A stretch of DNA of 64,000 bases. Source: Pseudomonas sp. RIT-PI-q. Its GTDB lineage: Bacteria > Pseudomonadota > Gammaproteobacteria > Pseudomonadales > Pseudomonadaceae. Under the pieces are notes generated by a model. That model ran no database searches, was not told the origin of the DNA, and saw only the letters and a list, made by a program, of their open reading frames with translations. Positions 16,877 to 26,057 of this stretch are shown piece after piece. Location of the stretch: positions 50,481-114,480 of the forward strand of contig NZ_LHPC01000020.1 in assembly GCF_001297125.1 (NCBI RefSeq). The letters are read 5' to 3'. Position 1 is the first letter of the stretch, and each line of letters begins with the position of its first letter. Both the position numbers and the translations under genes were made by a program.

Positions 16877-17809
16877 ATGAACAGCGACATCAGCTACAAA
16901 CACGAGCACGTATTCCTCGGGTCGGCACACGATGAGAATGCGAAACGCACCCTTTGGGTGGTCATGCTCACCGTCGTCATGATGGTCGGGGAAATTACTG
17001 CCGGCTACATCACCGGTTCCATGGCGCTACTCGCCGACGGTTTCCACATGGCCACCCACGCCGGTGCCTTGGGCATCGCCGCTGCGGCTTACGCCTATGC
17101 CAAGCGCAACGCGTCCAGCGCCCGATACAGCTTTGGCACCGGTAAGGTGGGAGATCTGGGTGGCTTCGCGTCAGCCTTGATTCTCGGACTGGTGGCCTTG
17201 GGAATCGGCGTAGAGTCTGTCATTCGCCTGCTCCAGCCTACCGAGGTTCAATTCGGTACAGCAACGCTCATTGCCATCGTTGGCCTGGTCGTCAATATCG
17301 TCAGTGCGCTGTTGCTCGGGCACGGACATCACCATGGGCATACTCACGAACACGAACACACTCATGACCACAGCCGCCATGGCAACGATAACAATCTGAG
17401 GTCGGCTTACATTCATGTGATCGCCGATGCCCTGACATCTGTTCTTGCCATTGTCGCCCTGCTCGCCGGACGGTATCTCGGATGGGTCTGGCTGGATCCA
17501 GCGATGGGAATCGTCGGTGCCGTTGTTATCGCACGCTGGGCGTTGAGTCTGATGAGGACGACTGCTGGCGTGCTGCTGGATCAAACTGATGATCATGTTG
17601 CGCAGGAAATCCGTGAACGGGTTGAGCAGCCTGGCGATGCGACCATTACAGACTTGCACGTCTGGCGCGTGGGGCCGGAAGCGCATGCGGCTATTGTCAG
17701 TGTGCTGGGCCAGTCCACTACGAGTGCAGACAGCATTCGTGAACGCTTGAAGCCTGTCCACGAAGTGAGCCATCTTACCGTTGAGTTTCGTGCCGTCTCT
17801 GCAGCTTAG
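16877..17809 (+). CDS. dmeF: cation diffusion facilitator, Co/Ni efflux (DmeF)
   Basis: The 310-residue inner-membrane protein has six membrane segments. Helix 2 has HMATH (HxxxH) and helix 5 HVIAD (HxxxD), the metal site of DmeF-type CDF proteins. Between helices 4 and 5 is a very His-rich cytosolic loop (about residues 144-165). The ATG at 16877 is chosen over the upstream frame because it gives the normal length and clears the dmeR stop. It forms an operon with dmeR and exports cobalt/nickel by proton antiport. Confidence 0.88.
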   Translation: MNSDISYKHEHVFLGSAHDENAKRTLWVVMLTVVMMVGEITAGYITGSMALLADGFHMATHAGALGIAAAAYAYAKRNASSARYSFGTGKVGDLGGFASALILGLVALGIGVESVIRLLQPTEVQFGTATLIAIVGLVVNIVSALLLGHGHHHGHTHEHEHTHDHSRHGNDNNLRSAYIHVIADALTSVLAIVALLAGRYLGWVWLDPAMGIVGAVVIARWALSLMRTTAGVLLDQTDDHVAQEIRERVEQPGDATITDLHVWRVGPEAHAAIVSVLGQSTTSADSIRERLKPVHEVSHLTVEFRAVSAA

Positions 17810-17873
17810 TGCCCCATGACGGGGCTTGCGGCCGATGCGTTTATCCAGCAATCACGCGTTATCGTTGACGTCT

Positions 17874-17897
17874 ATCGCGAGCGAGCTCGCTCCTACA
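17874..17897. repeat. single REP element
   Basis: ATCGCGAGCGAGCTCGCTCC followed by TACA is a solitary REP unit with an internal palindrome. It overlaps the 3' end of the GntR gene by 5 bases and probably ends the dmeRF transcript together with the weak hairpin at 17811-17825. Confidence 0.75.
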
Positions 17898-18675
17898 ATG
17901 ACGTTCTCGCCCCCGGATTCTGCCAAAACGAGGGGTCGGCACTCTTGAGCCGCTCAACCGCATTGTTGATGTGATTGAGCGCGGCATGGCGCGCGCCGTC
18001 AGGGTCACGTGCGGCGATCGCCGCGTACACCGCAAAATGTTCGACCCGCACAGTCTTGGCCAGGTCCCGGCGGCGCTCCTCGTTGGAGCGCGTGATGCGG
18101 ATCGCCTCTTTGATGAATTGAGCGATGAATTCGTGCAGTGACGGGTACAGCGGATTGCCCGTCGCTTTGGAAATCGAGTGATGAAACGCCAGGTCTTCCT
18201 CGACGCCATCGCGACCGGCCTGCTCGGCGGCATCGATGGCCTTCAGCGCCTGGTGAATGGCCTCCAACTGCACTGGCGAATGGCGCTGCGCCGCCAGTGC
18301 CGCCGCTTCCCCTTCGATACCCCGGCGTAACTCGGTAACCCGCAGTACCGCCTCGATCGACCCGCAAACATCCAGATCAATCGTGAACGCCTTGATGTGC
18401 GCGCCTTCGCTGACCACGGTTCCGCTGCCCTGGCGGACCTCGACCAGACCGGCTGACTTCAGGCGCGAGATCGCCTCGCGGATGACCGTCCTGCTCACCC
18501 CGAAACGCTCTGCGAGCACCGGCTCCGTGGGCAGGCGAGCGCCGGGCAGCACTTCGCCATTGGCGATGTAAGCCTTGAGGGCCGCAGTGACCTGATCGGA
18601 CAGCGTGCCCTTGGCGGAATCCTTCAGAACAGCCAGCGCATCGGCGGCACAGGAAGGTTTATCAGGCGTAGACAT
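17893..18675 (-). CDS. GntR-family (FadR/FCD) regulator
   Basis: The 260-residue protein has a GntR winged helix (LPTEPVLAERFGVSRTVIREAI, then GLVEVRQGSGTVV) followed by an FCD effector domain with the metal-binding pattern DLAFHHSISKATGN and later histidines. The ATG at 18675 has AGAG 6 bases upstream; an ATG at 18681 is a near alternative. It is divergent from the MFS-denD pair, which it most likely represses until a sugar acid binds. Confidence 0.85.
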   Translation of the reverse strand: MSTPDKPSCAADALAVLKDSAKGTLSDQVTAALKAYIANGEVLPGARLPTEPVLAERFGVSRTVIREAISRLKSAGLVEVRQGSGTVVSEGAHIKAFTIDLDVCGSIEAVLRVTELRRGIEGEAAALAAQRHSPVQLEAIHQALKAIDAAEQAGRDGVEEDLAFHHSISKATGNPLYPSLHEFIAQFIKEAIRITRSNEERRRDLAKTVRVEHFAVYAAIAARDPDGARHAALNHINNAVERLKSADPSFWQNPGARTSL

Positions 18676-18752
18676 AGGCATCTCTGGGTTCAAATCGGTG
18701 AACGGTACTGCATTTTAGAGCCGCCGTCCTCCTTGAGTGTCGGCCCTTGAAT

Positions 18753-18763
18753 TCGTATGACGT
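18753..18763. promoter_or_regulatory. candidate GntR/FCD operator
   Basis: TCGTATGACGT fits the FadR-subfamily operator TNGTNNNACNA at 10 of 11 positions. It sits in the divergent region between the GntR regulator and the MFS-denD genes. Confidence 0.45.
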
Positions 18764-18843
18764 ATTATGATAAAAAACCGGCACTTCATGTAATCCGATA
18801 AAAACTAAGTCACCCACTACAAAAATAAGGATGGGGGAAACAC

Positions 18844-20154
18844 ATGACTGAATCAGTGATTCAAACCGGTGCCATCGTGCCCGCTGATCGCTTCGAGGAC
18901 TTGGCGTATCGCAAAGTCGCGTGGCGAATCCTGCCGCTGCTGTTGCTGTGTTACCTCGTCGCCTATCTGGATCGGGTGAACGTGGGTTTCGCCAAATTGC
19001 AGATGTCCGACGATCTGCAATTTTCCGAAGCCGTCTATGGTCTTGGCGCAGGGATTTTCTTCATTGCCTACTTCCTCGTGGAAATTCCCAGCAATTTGAT
19101 CCTGCACCGCGTCGGCGCGCGGTTGTGGATCGCGCGCATCATGATCAGCTGGGGCATCATCTCCTCCGCCATGGCGCTCGTTAACACGCCAATGTCCTTC
19201 TACATCATGCGCTTCCTGCTGGGGCTCGCCGAAGCCGGGTTCTATCCCGGTGTCATCCTCTATTTGTCCTACTGGTTCCCGACCCATCGTCGCGGCAAGA
19301 TGTACGCGCTGTTCGCCACGGCAGTGCCGTTGTCCGGACTGATTGGCGCACCCTTATCCGGCTGGATCATGAGCGCCTTCAACGGCACCCACGGGTTTGC
19401 CGGCTGGCAATGGCTGTTTTTCCTCGAAGGGCTGCCCTCGATCGCCGTCGGGATTCTGGTGATTTTTTGCCTCAGCGACCGCATCTCCAAGGCCGGCTGG
19501 CTCACCCGCGAAGAGAAGCACCTGCTGCAGACCCGCATCGACGCTGAATCCGCTGGCCATCAAAAGCACAGCCTGAAAGAGGTGTTCCTGCAGCCGCGCA
19601 TCTGGCTGCTGACGGCTATCTACTTCTGCATGATCGCCGGTTTCTACACCGTGGGTTTCTGGCTGCCGACACTCATCCGCCAGGCTGGGGTCAGCGATGT
19701 CTTGCAGGTCGGAATGCTCACCGCCATCCCTTATGCCGCCGCAGCGCTGACCATGATCCTGGTTTCGCGCAGCGCTGACCGTCTGCGCGAGCGTCGCTGG
19801 CACCTGGCACTGACCGCCGTGCTCGGCGGTATCGGCCTGTTCATCTCCGCCACCTGGAGCGACAACTTCACGGTTTCCATGATCGGCCTGACCCTTGGCT
19901 CCATGGGTGCCATGAGCACCCTGCCCCTGTTCTGGAGCCTGCCGACTGCCTTCCTCGGAGGTACGGCTGCGGCCGCCGGTATTGCCCTGATCAACTCCTG
20001 GGGCAACCTGGCGGGCTTTGTCTCGCCGTACTTGATGGGTTTCCTCAAAGACACGACCCACAGCACCACGATCGGCATGTATGTGATGGCAAGCGCGCTG
20101 TTCCTCGGCGCCCTGCTGGTCTTCAGAATTCCCGGAAAACTCGTCAACCACTGA
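18844..20154 (+). CDS. ACS-family MFS transporter for an organic or sugar acid
   Basis: The 436-residue inner-membrane protein has about 12 membrane segments, the YLDRVNVGFA motif in helix 1, an EIPSNL motif in helix 2 and the GLAEAGFYPG motif in helix 4. These are marks of the anion:cation symporter (ACS) family, including tartrate, galactonate and phthalate importers. It starts an operon with denD (15-base gap). With the FCD regulator next door, an aldonic acid such as erythronate or threonate is a reasonable substrate guess. Confidence 0.85.
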   Translation: MTESVIQTGAIVPADRFEDLAYRKVAWRILPLLLLCYLVAYLDRVNVGFAKLQMSDDLQFSEAVYGLGAGIFFIAYFLVEIPSNLILHRVGARLWIARIMISWGIISSAMALVNTPMSFYIMRFLLGLAEAGFYPGVILYLSYWFPTHRRGKMYALFATAVPLSGLIGAPLSGWIMSAFNGTHGFAGWQWLFFLEGLPSIAVGILVIFCLSDRISKAGWLTREEKHLLQTRIDAESAGHQKHSLKEVFLQPRIWLLTAIYFCMIAGFYTVGFWLPTLIRQAGVSDVLQVGMLTAIPYAAAALTMILVSRSADRLRERRWHLALTAVLGGIGLFISATWSDNFTVSMIGLTLGSMGAMSTLPLFWSLPTAFLGGTAAAAGIALINSWGNLAGFVSPYLMGFLKDTTHSTTIGMYVMASALFLGALLVFRIPGKLVNH

Positions 20155-20169
20155 CGTTTGGAGTAACTC

Positions 20170-21144
20170 ATGAACATTCTCGTAACCGGCGCAGCTGGCT
20201 TTCTCGGCCGCCGTCTGATCGAAGCCTTGCTGCTGCGTGGCTCGCTCACCGACCGCGCCGGCCAGTCCCAAGCCATCAGGCAAATCGTTGCCTTCGACAT
20301 GTTTCCGCTCCAAGGGATCGACGATCCTCGGGTCAAGGTGGTGTGTGGCGACATCGCTGAGCCAGAAGTGCTGGCCAGCCTGATCGATGCATCCACTGAC
20401 AGCATCTTCCATTTGGCTGCGGTGGTGTCCAGCCAGGCCGAAGGCGACTTCGAACTGGGCATGCGCATCAACTTCACCGCAACGCAGAACCTGCTCGAAC
20501 GCATTCGCCTGCTCGGCACCTGCCCGAAATGGGTGATGACCAGCTCCGTCGCAGTGTTCGGCGGGCAATTGCCGGAGCGTGTCGAGGATGATCACGTCTG
20601 GGCGCCGCAGAGTTCCTACGGCACGCAAAAAGCCATGAACGATTTGCTGCTCGCCGACTACAGCCGACGCGCATTCGTCGATGGCCGCAGCCTGCGCATG
20701 CCGACCATTGTGGTACGCCCGGGCAAACCCAACCTGGCCGCGTCCAGCTTCGCCAGCGGCATCATCCGCGAACCGCTCAACGGCCAGCACAGCGTGTGCC
20801 CGGTGCCGCTCGATACCCGGCTCTGGCTAATGTCGCCAGCGCTGGCGATTCGAAACCTGATTCATGGGCATGAACTCTCCAGCGAGCAAATGACCCAGGG
20901 CCGTGTGATCAACATGCCGGGCCTGTCGATTACCGTGGAACAGATGATCGATGCATTGCGTCAGACCGCAGGCGCAGAAGTGGCCGGAAGGATTCGCATG
21001 GAGTGCAACCCTGCTATCGAGCGCATCGTCGGTTCGTGGCCGGGCGCCTTCAGCGCCACCTACTCCCGGGATTTGGGGTTCACAGCGGATGAGAATTTCA
21101 CCGAGGTGATCAAGCAGTTTATGGATGAATACCTGCCGGGATAA
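20170..21144 (+). CDS. denD: D-erythronate dehydrogenase-like NAD-dependent epimerase/dehydratase
   Basis: The 324-residue extended SDR enzyme has the GAAGFLGRRL NAD-binding motif (about 7-16) and the active-site SYGTQK with the YxxxK pair. The layout, RPGKPN substrate segment and neighbours match DenD, which oxidises D-erythronate at C2 in the four-carbon acid sugar pathway. The usual partners (OtnK kinase, OtnC aldolase, OtnI isomerase) are not in this window. The family call is firm and the exact substrate is inference. Confidence 0.75.
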   Translation: MNILVTGAAGFLGRRLIEALLLRGSLTDRAGQSQAIRQIVAFDMFPLQGIDDPRVKVVCGDIAEPEVLASLIDASTDSIFHLAAVVSSQAEGDFELGMRINFTATQNLLERIRLLGTCPKWVMTSSVAVFGGQLPERVEDDHVWAPQSSYGTQKAMNDLLLADYSRRAFVDGRSLRMPTIVVRPGKPNLAASSFASGIIREPLNGQHSVCPVPLDTRLWLMSPALAIRNLIHGHELSSEQMTQGRVINMPGLSITVEQMIDALRQTAGAEVAGRIRMECNPAIERIVGSWPGAFSATYSRDLGFTADENFTEVIKQFMDEYLPG

Positions 21145-21316
21145 ACCGCAGGCGCGCACGGCTATTTGGCCTGCCACCGGCTCGAGGTGCAGCCAGGATT
21201 TTTGCAGAAACCCGAGGCGAGAGAAGGTAGGAAAAAGTTACTGTAAACCCGTCAGGCAGACGCGTGTTAACAGCAGGACAAACGCTACCCACCTTTTTAG
21301 ACGCGGTGACCTGTAA

Positions 21317-22279
21317 ATGAAAAATCTGGACTTGAATTTGCTCCGGGTGTTTGACGCCATCATCCGGGAGCGCAATGTGCTCCGTGCGGGCGAAGCGATC
21401 AGTCTTAGTCCGTCAGCGGTCAGTCATGCACTCGGGCGTCTGCGGGTGTTGCTCAAGGATGAGCTGTTTGTGCGCACGGCTGCCGGGATGGAGCCGACCG
21501 TTCGAGCGCTGGAAATGGCGCCCCTCGTGCGTGATGCGCTGGTAACGATCGAACGTGCGGTCGGGCCTAGAGAGTTCGATCCAGGCCTCACTGACCGCCA
21601 GTTCTGTATCGCCGCGACCGACCATATGACGGCGGTGATCCTGCCGAACTTTCTGCGCGCAATGTCAAACCTTGCACCGCATGCAAGCGTCACCGTCTTG
21701 CCCGCCAGCAGGATTGACTTGACCGCGCAGATCGATGTGGGGCGCGTGGACATCGCGCTGGGTTCTTTCGCCAGCGTCCCTCATCGACTGCGCGAGCAAG
21801 TGTTGTTCGAGGATCGGGACATGATGGTGGTCGCCACAGACCATCCACTGGCCGGCACCGAGATTGGACTGGAGGATCTTTCCCGCCTGCCGTTGCTGGT
21901 GGTGTCAACGGGCGGCTCGGAGGATGGCCTGCTGTCAGAACGCGGCTTGACGCGACGCACCGAAATGTTCGACCGCAAGGCGTTGACGGCGGCGTTCAAT
22001 TCGATCGGCAAATCTCCTGATTTCAAGATGGTCCAACCGCATTTCCTGGCTGTGCCGTGCCTGCTGAGGGGTACTGAGACTGCCGCGATCGTGCCCGCCA
22101 CGCTGGCGAAGCATTTCCACCAATCAGGCTCCGCCTCCCCTTCGGAGTTGCCGTGGCAGGCGCCGCCAAGCGCCGTGCAGATGGTCTGGCATGAGCGCCA
22201 TACGCATGATCCGGGGCACCAATGGTTGCGCAAAATGCTGACAAATGCGGTACAGCGTGTGACAGATCTGGATTCGTAG
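21317..22279 (+). CDS. LysR-family transcriptional regulator (NodD/PcpR-like)
   Basis: A 320-residue LysR protein with the start MKNLDLNLLRVFDAI, the helix-turn-helix (AGEAISLSPSAVSHALGRL) and the LFVRTAAGMEPT wing that mark the NodD/NahR-like branch. It stands alone: denD is upstream on the same strand, and a 385-base spacer with a long hairpin follows. Target and effector unknown. Confidence 0.85.
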   Translation: MKNLDLNLLRVFDAIIRERNVLRAGEAISLSPSAVSHALGRLRVLLKDELFVRTAAGMEPTVRALEMAPLVRDALVTIERAVGPREFDPGLTDRQFCIAATDHMTAVILPNFLRAMSNLAPHASVTVLPASRIDLTAQIDVGRVDIALGSFASVPHRLREQVLFEDRDMMVVATDHPLAGTEIGLEDLSRLPLLVVSTGGSEDGLLSERGLTRRTEMFDRKALTAAFNSIGKSPDFKMVQPHFLAVPCLLRGTETAAIVPATLAKHFHQSGSASPSELPWQAPPSAVQMVWHERHTHDPGHQWLRKMLTNAVQRVTDLDS

Positions 22280-22458
22280 TCCGCCACCAGGGTCGCTCGC
22301 CCCAGTGCACGGCATGCATTTTCATTTGATGAAAATTGCACTTCATCAACCATCACTCTGTGGCGTAGGGTATCGAGGTCTGAACACATCAGCTGATGAA
22401 TAATGAGTCCATGTTCTTGATGCCGATCAGTTAAGCAATTTCAGCAGCCGCGCATTCC

Positions 22459-22601
22459 TTGTAGCAGCTGGCGAAGCCTGCGTTCGGCGGCTGTAGGAGC
22501 TGGCTTGCCAGCGAAGGGGTCCTCACATTCTACGTTGCTCATAAGGCAGCCTTCGCAGGCAAGCCAGCTCCTACAGCAGCCGAACGCAGGCTGCTACAAG
22601 T
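22459..22601. repeat. composite long inverted repeat with nested REP
   Basis: This occupies the 385-base gap before the HD-domain gene. The left arm (22459-22526) and right arm (22550-22601) pair over about 50 bases. The inner part is the GTAGGAGCTGGCTTGCC REP and the outer part a second element type (TTGTAGCAG..CCTGCGTTCGGC). The left arm has a 9-base insertion relative to the right. Confidence 0.8.
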
Positions 22602-22664
22602 TGTGTAATGGCCTAAATGACCGGCATTAGTCCATGTTCTGCCTAATTGGAAACATAGAAAATC

Positions 22665-23312
22665 ATGGCACTGCACGATATTTTCGACGTGAGCATTCCC
22701 GACAGCACCTTGGCGCGTGAAGTGACTCAGCTCATTCGCGACACCGAAAGTGAATTGCTGTTCTCCCACTCCACACGCGTCTACTTTTGGGGTGCCCTGA
22801 TCGGTACAAGCAAGGGCCTGCCATTTGACCCGGAACTGCTTTACGCCGCATCGATGTTCCATGACATCGGCCTGACGTCGAAGTACCAAACCAGCCAACT
22901 TCGCTTTGAGGTGGACGGTGCGAATGCCGCGCGTGACTTTCTGCGCAGCCATGGCATTTGCGCAAGGGATCTGGAAAAGGTCTGGAACGCCATTGCGCTG
23001 CATACGACGCCGGGCATTCCAGAGCACATGGAGTCAGAAATTGCCCTGCTGCAAGCCGGAGCGGGAATGGACGTGGCGGGACGTGGTTTCGAGCAGTTCA
23101 CTGACCAACAGCGTGGAGCGGTGATCGCGGCCTATCCCCGCGAACCCGATTTCGCCCACAAGATGATCGACGAGTTTTATCACGGGATGAAGCATCGGCC
23201 GGCCAGTACATTCGGGACCTTCAACGACGACTTCCTCGCCTTCAAGGATCCGGACTTCAAGCGCACAAATCTGTGCAGCATCATTTTATGTTCGCATTGG
23301 GAACAGGGTTAA
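22665..23312 (+). CDS. HD-domain hydrolase, cyanamide-hydratase-like
   Basis: The 215-residue protein has the HD metal-hydrolase residues in order: SHSTRVYFWG (His), FHDIGL (His-Asp) and LHTTPG (His). The arrangement resembles Ddi2/cyanamide hydratase-type HD proteins. It may act on a small nitrile, cyanamide or nucleotide; the sequence does not say. The ATG is 64 bases beyond the inverted repeat. It is convergent with the PAS gene. Confidence 0.75.
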   Translation: MALHDIFDVSIPDSTLAREVTQLIRDTESELLFSHSTRVYFWGALIGTSKGLPFDPELLYAASMFHDIGLTSKYQTSQLRFEVDGANAARDFLRSHGICARDLEKVWNAIALHTTPGIPEHMESEIALLQAGAGMDVAGRGFEQFTDQQRGAVIAAYPREPDFAHKMIDEFYHGMKHRPASTFGTFNDDFLAFKDPDFKRTNLCSIILCSHWEQG

Positions 23313-23342
23313 AGCAGTATTTTCCGCACGCAACCACATCGC

Positions 23343-24083
23343 TCAGCGCCCCAAGCCCTGGCCAGTGCTGCGCTCGAAAATCGCCCCTTCGATACCCAGC
23401 ACTTCACGCGTGTCGGCATAGATCCCGACGCCCTTTTCCCAGACGTGCTTGATGGACTGATCGGCGCAGCGTATCCGGTAATTGAGCTCGAACGGTTCCT
23501 GTCGCGACAGGGCATATTGCACCTCGCGCCAGACGTAATCGGCATCCTGCGCCAGGATCAGGCTGTTGTAGGTGAACTCATGGTTGTCCACCAGTCGCTC
23601 CGGTGGATAGCCGGTCAGTTGCAGGCAACCGGCGCTGACGAACTCCATGGTCCAGTCGCGGTTGTTGCGGCCGCGATAGATCAGCCCCGGCATGCTGTCG
23701 AGCAGGCTCATGCTGCTGCGTTGGCTGGCCTGCAAGGCAATTTCGCGGCGTTTGTGCGCGGTAATGTCCCCCGCCACCAGATAGAAACCCTGCGGCCCAC
23801 GCTTCAGGCTGACCTCGAACCAGCGCAGTTCCCCCGATGGATGAACAAAGCGCAGCCGCTGGTTGAAGGAGGTCTCGGGGCGTCGACGTAGTTCATGCAG
23901 GGCCAGACGCCACAACGAACGGTCTTCGTGGTGCACGTAATCGATGAGGTTGCGCTCCTGCCCCGGCCGGTCCATCAGCTCGACCCAAGCCAGGTTGAAG
24001 TGCGCGATCTGACCGTTATCGCGCAGTTCGAGCAACGCCGCAGGAAAGCGATCCATCAGGTGCAACGGCGGATGTTCCATCAT
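23343..24083 (-). CDS. two-PAS-domain protein without an output domain
   Basis: The 246 residues form two PAS domains (about 5-115 and 125-240). The first ends with the PAC-like VAGDITAHKRREIAL and the second contains DSMPGLIYRGRNNRDWTMEFVS. There is no kinase, GGDEF or DNA-binding region, so it must act through a partner. Its ATG directly abuts the TAG of the response regulator gene, so the three genes kinase, regulator and PAS are co-transcribed and coupled. It may feed a redox or ligand signal into the two-component pair. Confidence 0.8.
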   Translation of the reverse strand: MMEHPPLHLMDRFPAALLELRDNGQIAHFNLAWVELMDRPGQERNLIDYVHHEDRSLWRLALHELRRRPETSFNQRLRFVHPSGELRWFEVSLKRGPQGFYLVAGDITAHKRREIALQASQRSSMSLLDSMPGLIYRGRNNRDWTMEFVSAGCLQLTGYPPERLVDNHEFTYNSLILAQDADYVWREVQYALSRQEPFELNYRIRCADQSIKHVWEKGVGIYADTREVLGIEGAIFERSTGQGLGR

Positions 24084-24755
24084 CTAATAACGCTCCTCGT
24101 GTCGCACCGACGCGCCGTTGTGCACCCACGCCGCCAGCTCCAGGCGCGAATGCAGGCTGAGCTTCTGCAACAGGTTGCGCACGTAGATTTTGACCGTACC
24201 ATCGCTAATCCCCAGTTCCCGACCGATCTGTTTATTGCTCATGCCGGCGGCGATCAGGGCCAGGGTCTGCCCTTCGCGCTCGGTCAGGTTGCCGGTGTCG
24301 AGCGGATCCGCATCCGGCGCTGACCGGTGCACTGATTCGCGCTGGTCGGCAAGCAAGGCAATCAGGGTCGAATCCAGAACGATCGCGCCCTTGTGGCAAT
24401 TGCGCATGTAGGCCAGTAACGCATCGGGCTCGGTTTCCTTGAGCACATAACCGCTGGCGCCCAGACGCAGCGCGCTCAACAGTTCGGCGCGATCCATCGA
24501 CGCGGTGAGCACCACAATCTGGCAGTCGAGGCGTAACTGACGCAGTTCATCGAGCACCTGCAAACCGCTCAAGCCCGGCATGTGCAGATCAAGCAAGACT
24601 TGCTGCGGCGCCAGGCTCACGGCCAGGTTGATGCCTTCGCGACCACTGGCGGCCTGCCCCACCACTTCGAAGTCGTCACTGGCGCTGAACAGCTGCGCCA
24701 GGCCTTTGCGAAACAACGGGTGATCATCGATCAGTAATAAGCGCGTGCAATCCAT
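24084..24755 (-). CDS. NarL/FixJ-family response regulator
   Basis: The 223-residue protein has a receiver domain (DDHPLFRKGL, phospho-acceptor Asp in VLLDLHMPGLSG at about 57, Lys in GYVLKETE) and a LuxR-type helix-turn-helix (LTEREGQTLALIAAGMSNKQIGREL). The ATG at 24755 has AGGAGA 6 bases upstream and overlaps the kinase gene by 32 bases. It is the cognate of the upstream kinase. The divergent dimethylamine monooxygenase operon is the likely target. Confidence 0.88.
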   Translation of the reverse strand: MDCTRLLLIDDHPLFRKGLAQLFSASDDFEVVGQAASGREGINLAVSLAPQQVLLDLHMPGLSGLQVLDELRQLRLDCQIVVLTASMDRAELLSALRLGASGYVLKETEPDALLAYMRNCHKGAIVLDSTLIALLADQRESVHRSAPDADPLDTGNLTEREGQTLALIAAGMSNKQIGRELGISDGTVKIYVRNLLQKLSLHSRLELAAWVHNGASVRHEERY

Positions 24756-25947
24756 CGACATTCTCCTGTGGCAGGTCTGGGTGGCGACAAAGGCCAAGGT
24801 GGACGCGCACCCCGTGCGGGCGGATTGCTTCAATGCTCAACTGGGCGCCAATGCTCGCGGCGCGCTCGCGGATAATCGCCAGGCCGAAATGGTTTTCCTC
24901 GCCTGACGCCGGGCTCAGGCCGATGCCGTCATCTTCCACCGACACCGAGGTATCGCTGTCCTGGCCTTGACGCAACTCGATGCGCACATGCCGCGCATGG
25001 GAATGGCGCACGGCGTTGGCCAGTGCCTCGCGAATGATCTGCAGAATCTGCAATTCGGTTTCCGGGCTGAGGGCATCGTCGGCCAGGCGATTGTCCAGTT
25101 CGAAGACGATGATGCAGCGCCGCGAGAACTCCGCGACGGAATCGGCCAAGGCCTGGCGCAGCGAGCGCCCGTCCATGGTCAGGCGAGCGCTGGTGATCAG
25201 CTCACGCACTTGGCGTTGCAGCTGGCTCAAGCCACCGCACAGTTCCTGCAACGCGGTATTGGCCTGCGCGGGTTCGCCCAATTGCGATTGCAGCAAACGG
25301 GCCTGGAACGACAAGTAGCCCAACTGCTGGGCCACCGAATCGTGTAGCTCGCGGGCCAGTGCGCCGTGCCGGGACGTGGCCTGTTTGCGCTGTTGCTCAC
25401 GGGTGTGACGCAGCACGTGCACGGTCACGCCCACAGCCTGCGCCGCCTCCTCCAGCAACTGCCGCCAGCTGGCGCCGAGCGGTTTTGCGCTATCGAGCAC
25501 CAGCACGCCTTTGTTCGCATCGTCGCTTTGCGCCGTGGCACACAGCAGGCGATGCACGCCCCGTTGCCGGCAAGGGCCACAGGCCTGAGCCGTTGCAGCC
25601 AGTGTCGAGTCACGCCACGGACAGCGCTCCACGTCCTGGCAGCCCTCAATCAAACCGCGCCGCGCCGGTCCGAGGTCTTCGCCACCGAGGATCAGATTCA
25701 GTTTGCAGCCCGGCAGCAGTGCTTCGAAACGGTCCAGAAAACCTGACAAGGCACCGTCAGCGTGCACCTGACACAAGGGCAACCCGGCCAACAGCTTGCG
25801 CACGCTGCGCGCCTGTTCGGGGCGGATACGCCCGAACCAGAGCGGCCACCACTGCGGTCGTGTTCGCACTCTCGATAACTCCCCGTCCGGTTGCTCAGCC
25901 TTGCGCAAAGACCAGCAACTTCCATGCCCCGAACACCGGTCTCGCAC
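24724..25947 (-). CDS. cysteine-rich NarX-like cytosolic sensor histidine kinase
   Basis: The 407-residue protein ends in a HisKA_3 dimerisation helix (ARELHDSVAQQLGYLSF, His202) and a HATPase_c domain (DDGIGLSP, GLAIIRERA), as in NarX/NreB kinases. There is no membrane segment. The N-terminal 160 residues hold nine cysteines, including C103-x5-C109-x13-C123-x2-C126-x9-C136, which could bind an Fe-S cluster or zinc. The start is GTG at 25947 with GGAG 7 bases upstream. It is divergent from the demethylase operon across a 110-base region with operator palindromes. Confidence 0.85.
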   Translation of the reverse strand: MRDRCSGHGSCWSLRKAEQPDGELSRVRTRPQWWPLWFGRIRPEQARSVRKLLAGLPLCQVHADGALSGFLDRFEALLPGCKLNLILGGEDLGPARRGLIEGCQDVERCPWRDSTLAATAQACGPCRQRGVHRLLCATAQSDDANKGVLVLDSAKPLGASWRQLLEEAAQAVGVTVHVLRHTREQQRKQATSRHGALARELHDSVAQQLGYLSFQARLLQSQLGEPAQANTALQELCGGLSQLQRQVRELITSARLTMDGRSLRQALADSVAEFSRRCIIVFELDNRLADDALSPETELQILQIIREALANAVRHSHARHVRIELRQGQDSDTSVSVEDDGIGLSPASGEENHFGLAIIRERAASIGAQLSIEAIRPHGVRVHLGLCRHPDLPQENVDGLHALITDR

Positions 25948-25992
25948 GGCTTATCTCCAAAGGCATAGCCCTTTTTCCAGATTGAGAAGATT

Positions 25993-26025
25993 TTCCCCAT
26001 AGGAAATTATCTTCCCCACCAGGAA
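25993..26025. promoter_or_regulatory. paired TTCC-N5/6-GGAA operators at the dmm promoter
   Basis: Two palindromes, TTCC-CCATA-GGAA (25993-26005) and TTCC-CCACCA-GGAA (26012-26025), lie about 19-20 bases apart, and a TTCC half-site follows at 26032. A possible sigma-70 promoter (TTGAGA at 25982, AATTAT at 26005, 17-base spacer) would be covered by the first palindrome. The same motif occurs before gmaS and purU2. Confidence 0.65.
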
Positions 26026-26057
26026 ACAAAATTCCCTGTCCAGCCAGGAAAGCCAGC

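Noticed and set aside
24724..25947. Nitrate sensor NarX as function of the kinase
   Set aside because: It lacks the periplasmic nitrate-binding domain and membrane helices, and no respiratory nitrate reductase is nearby. Only the kinase core is NarX-like.
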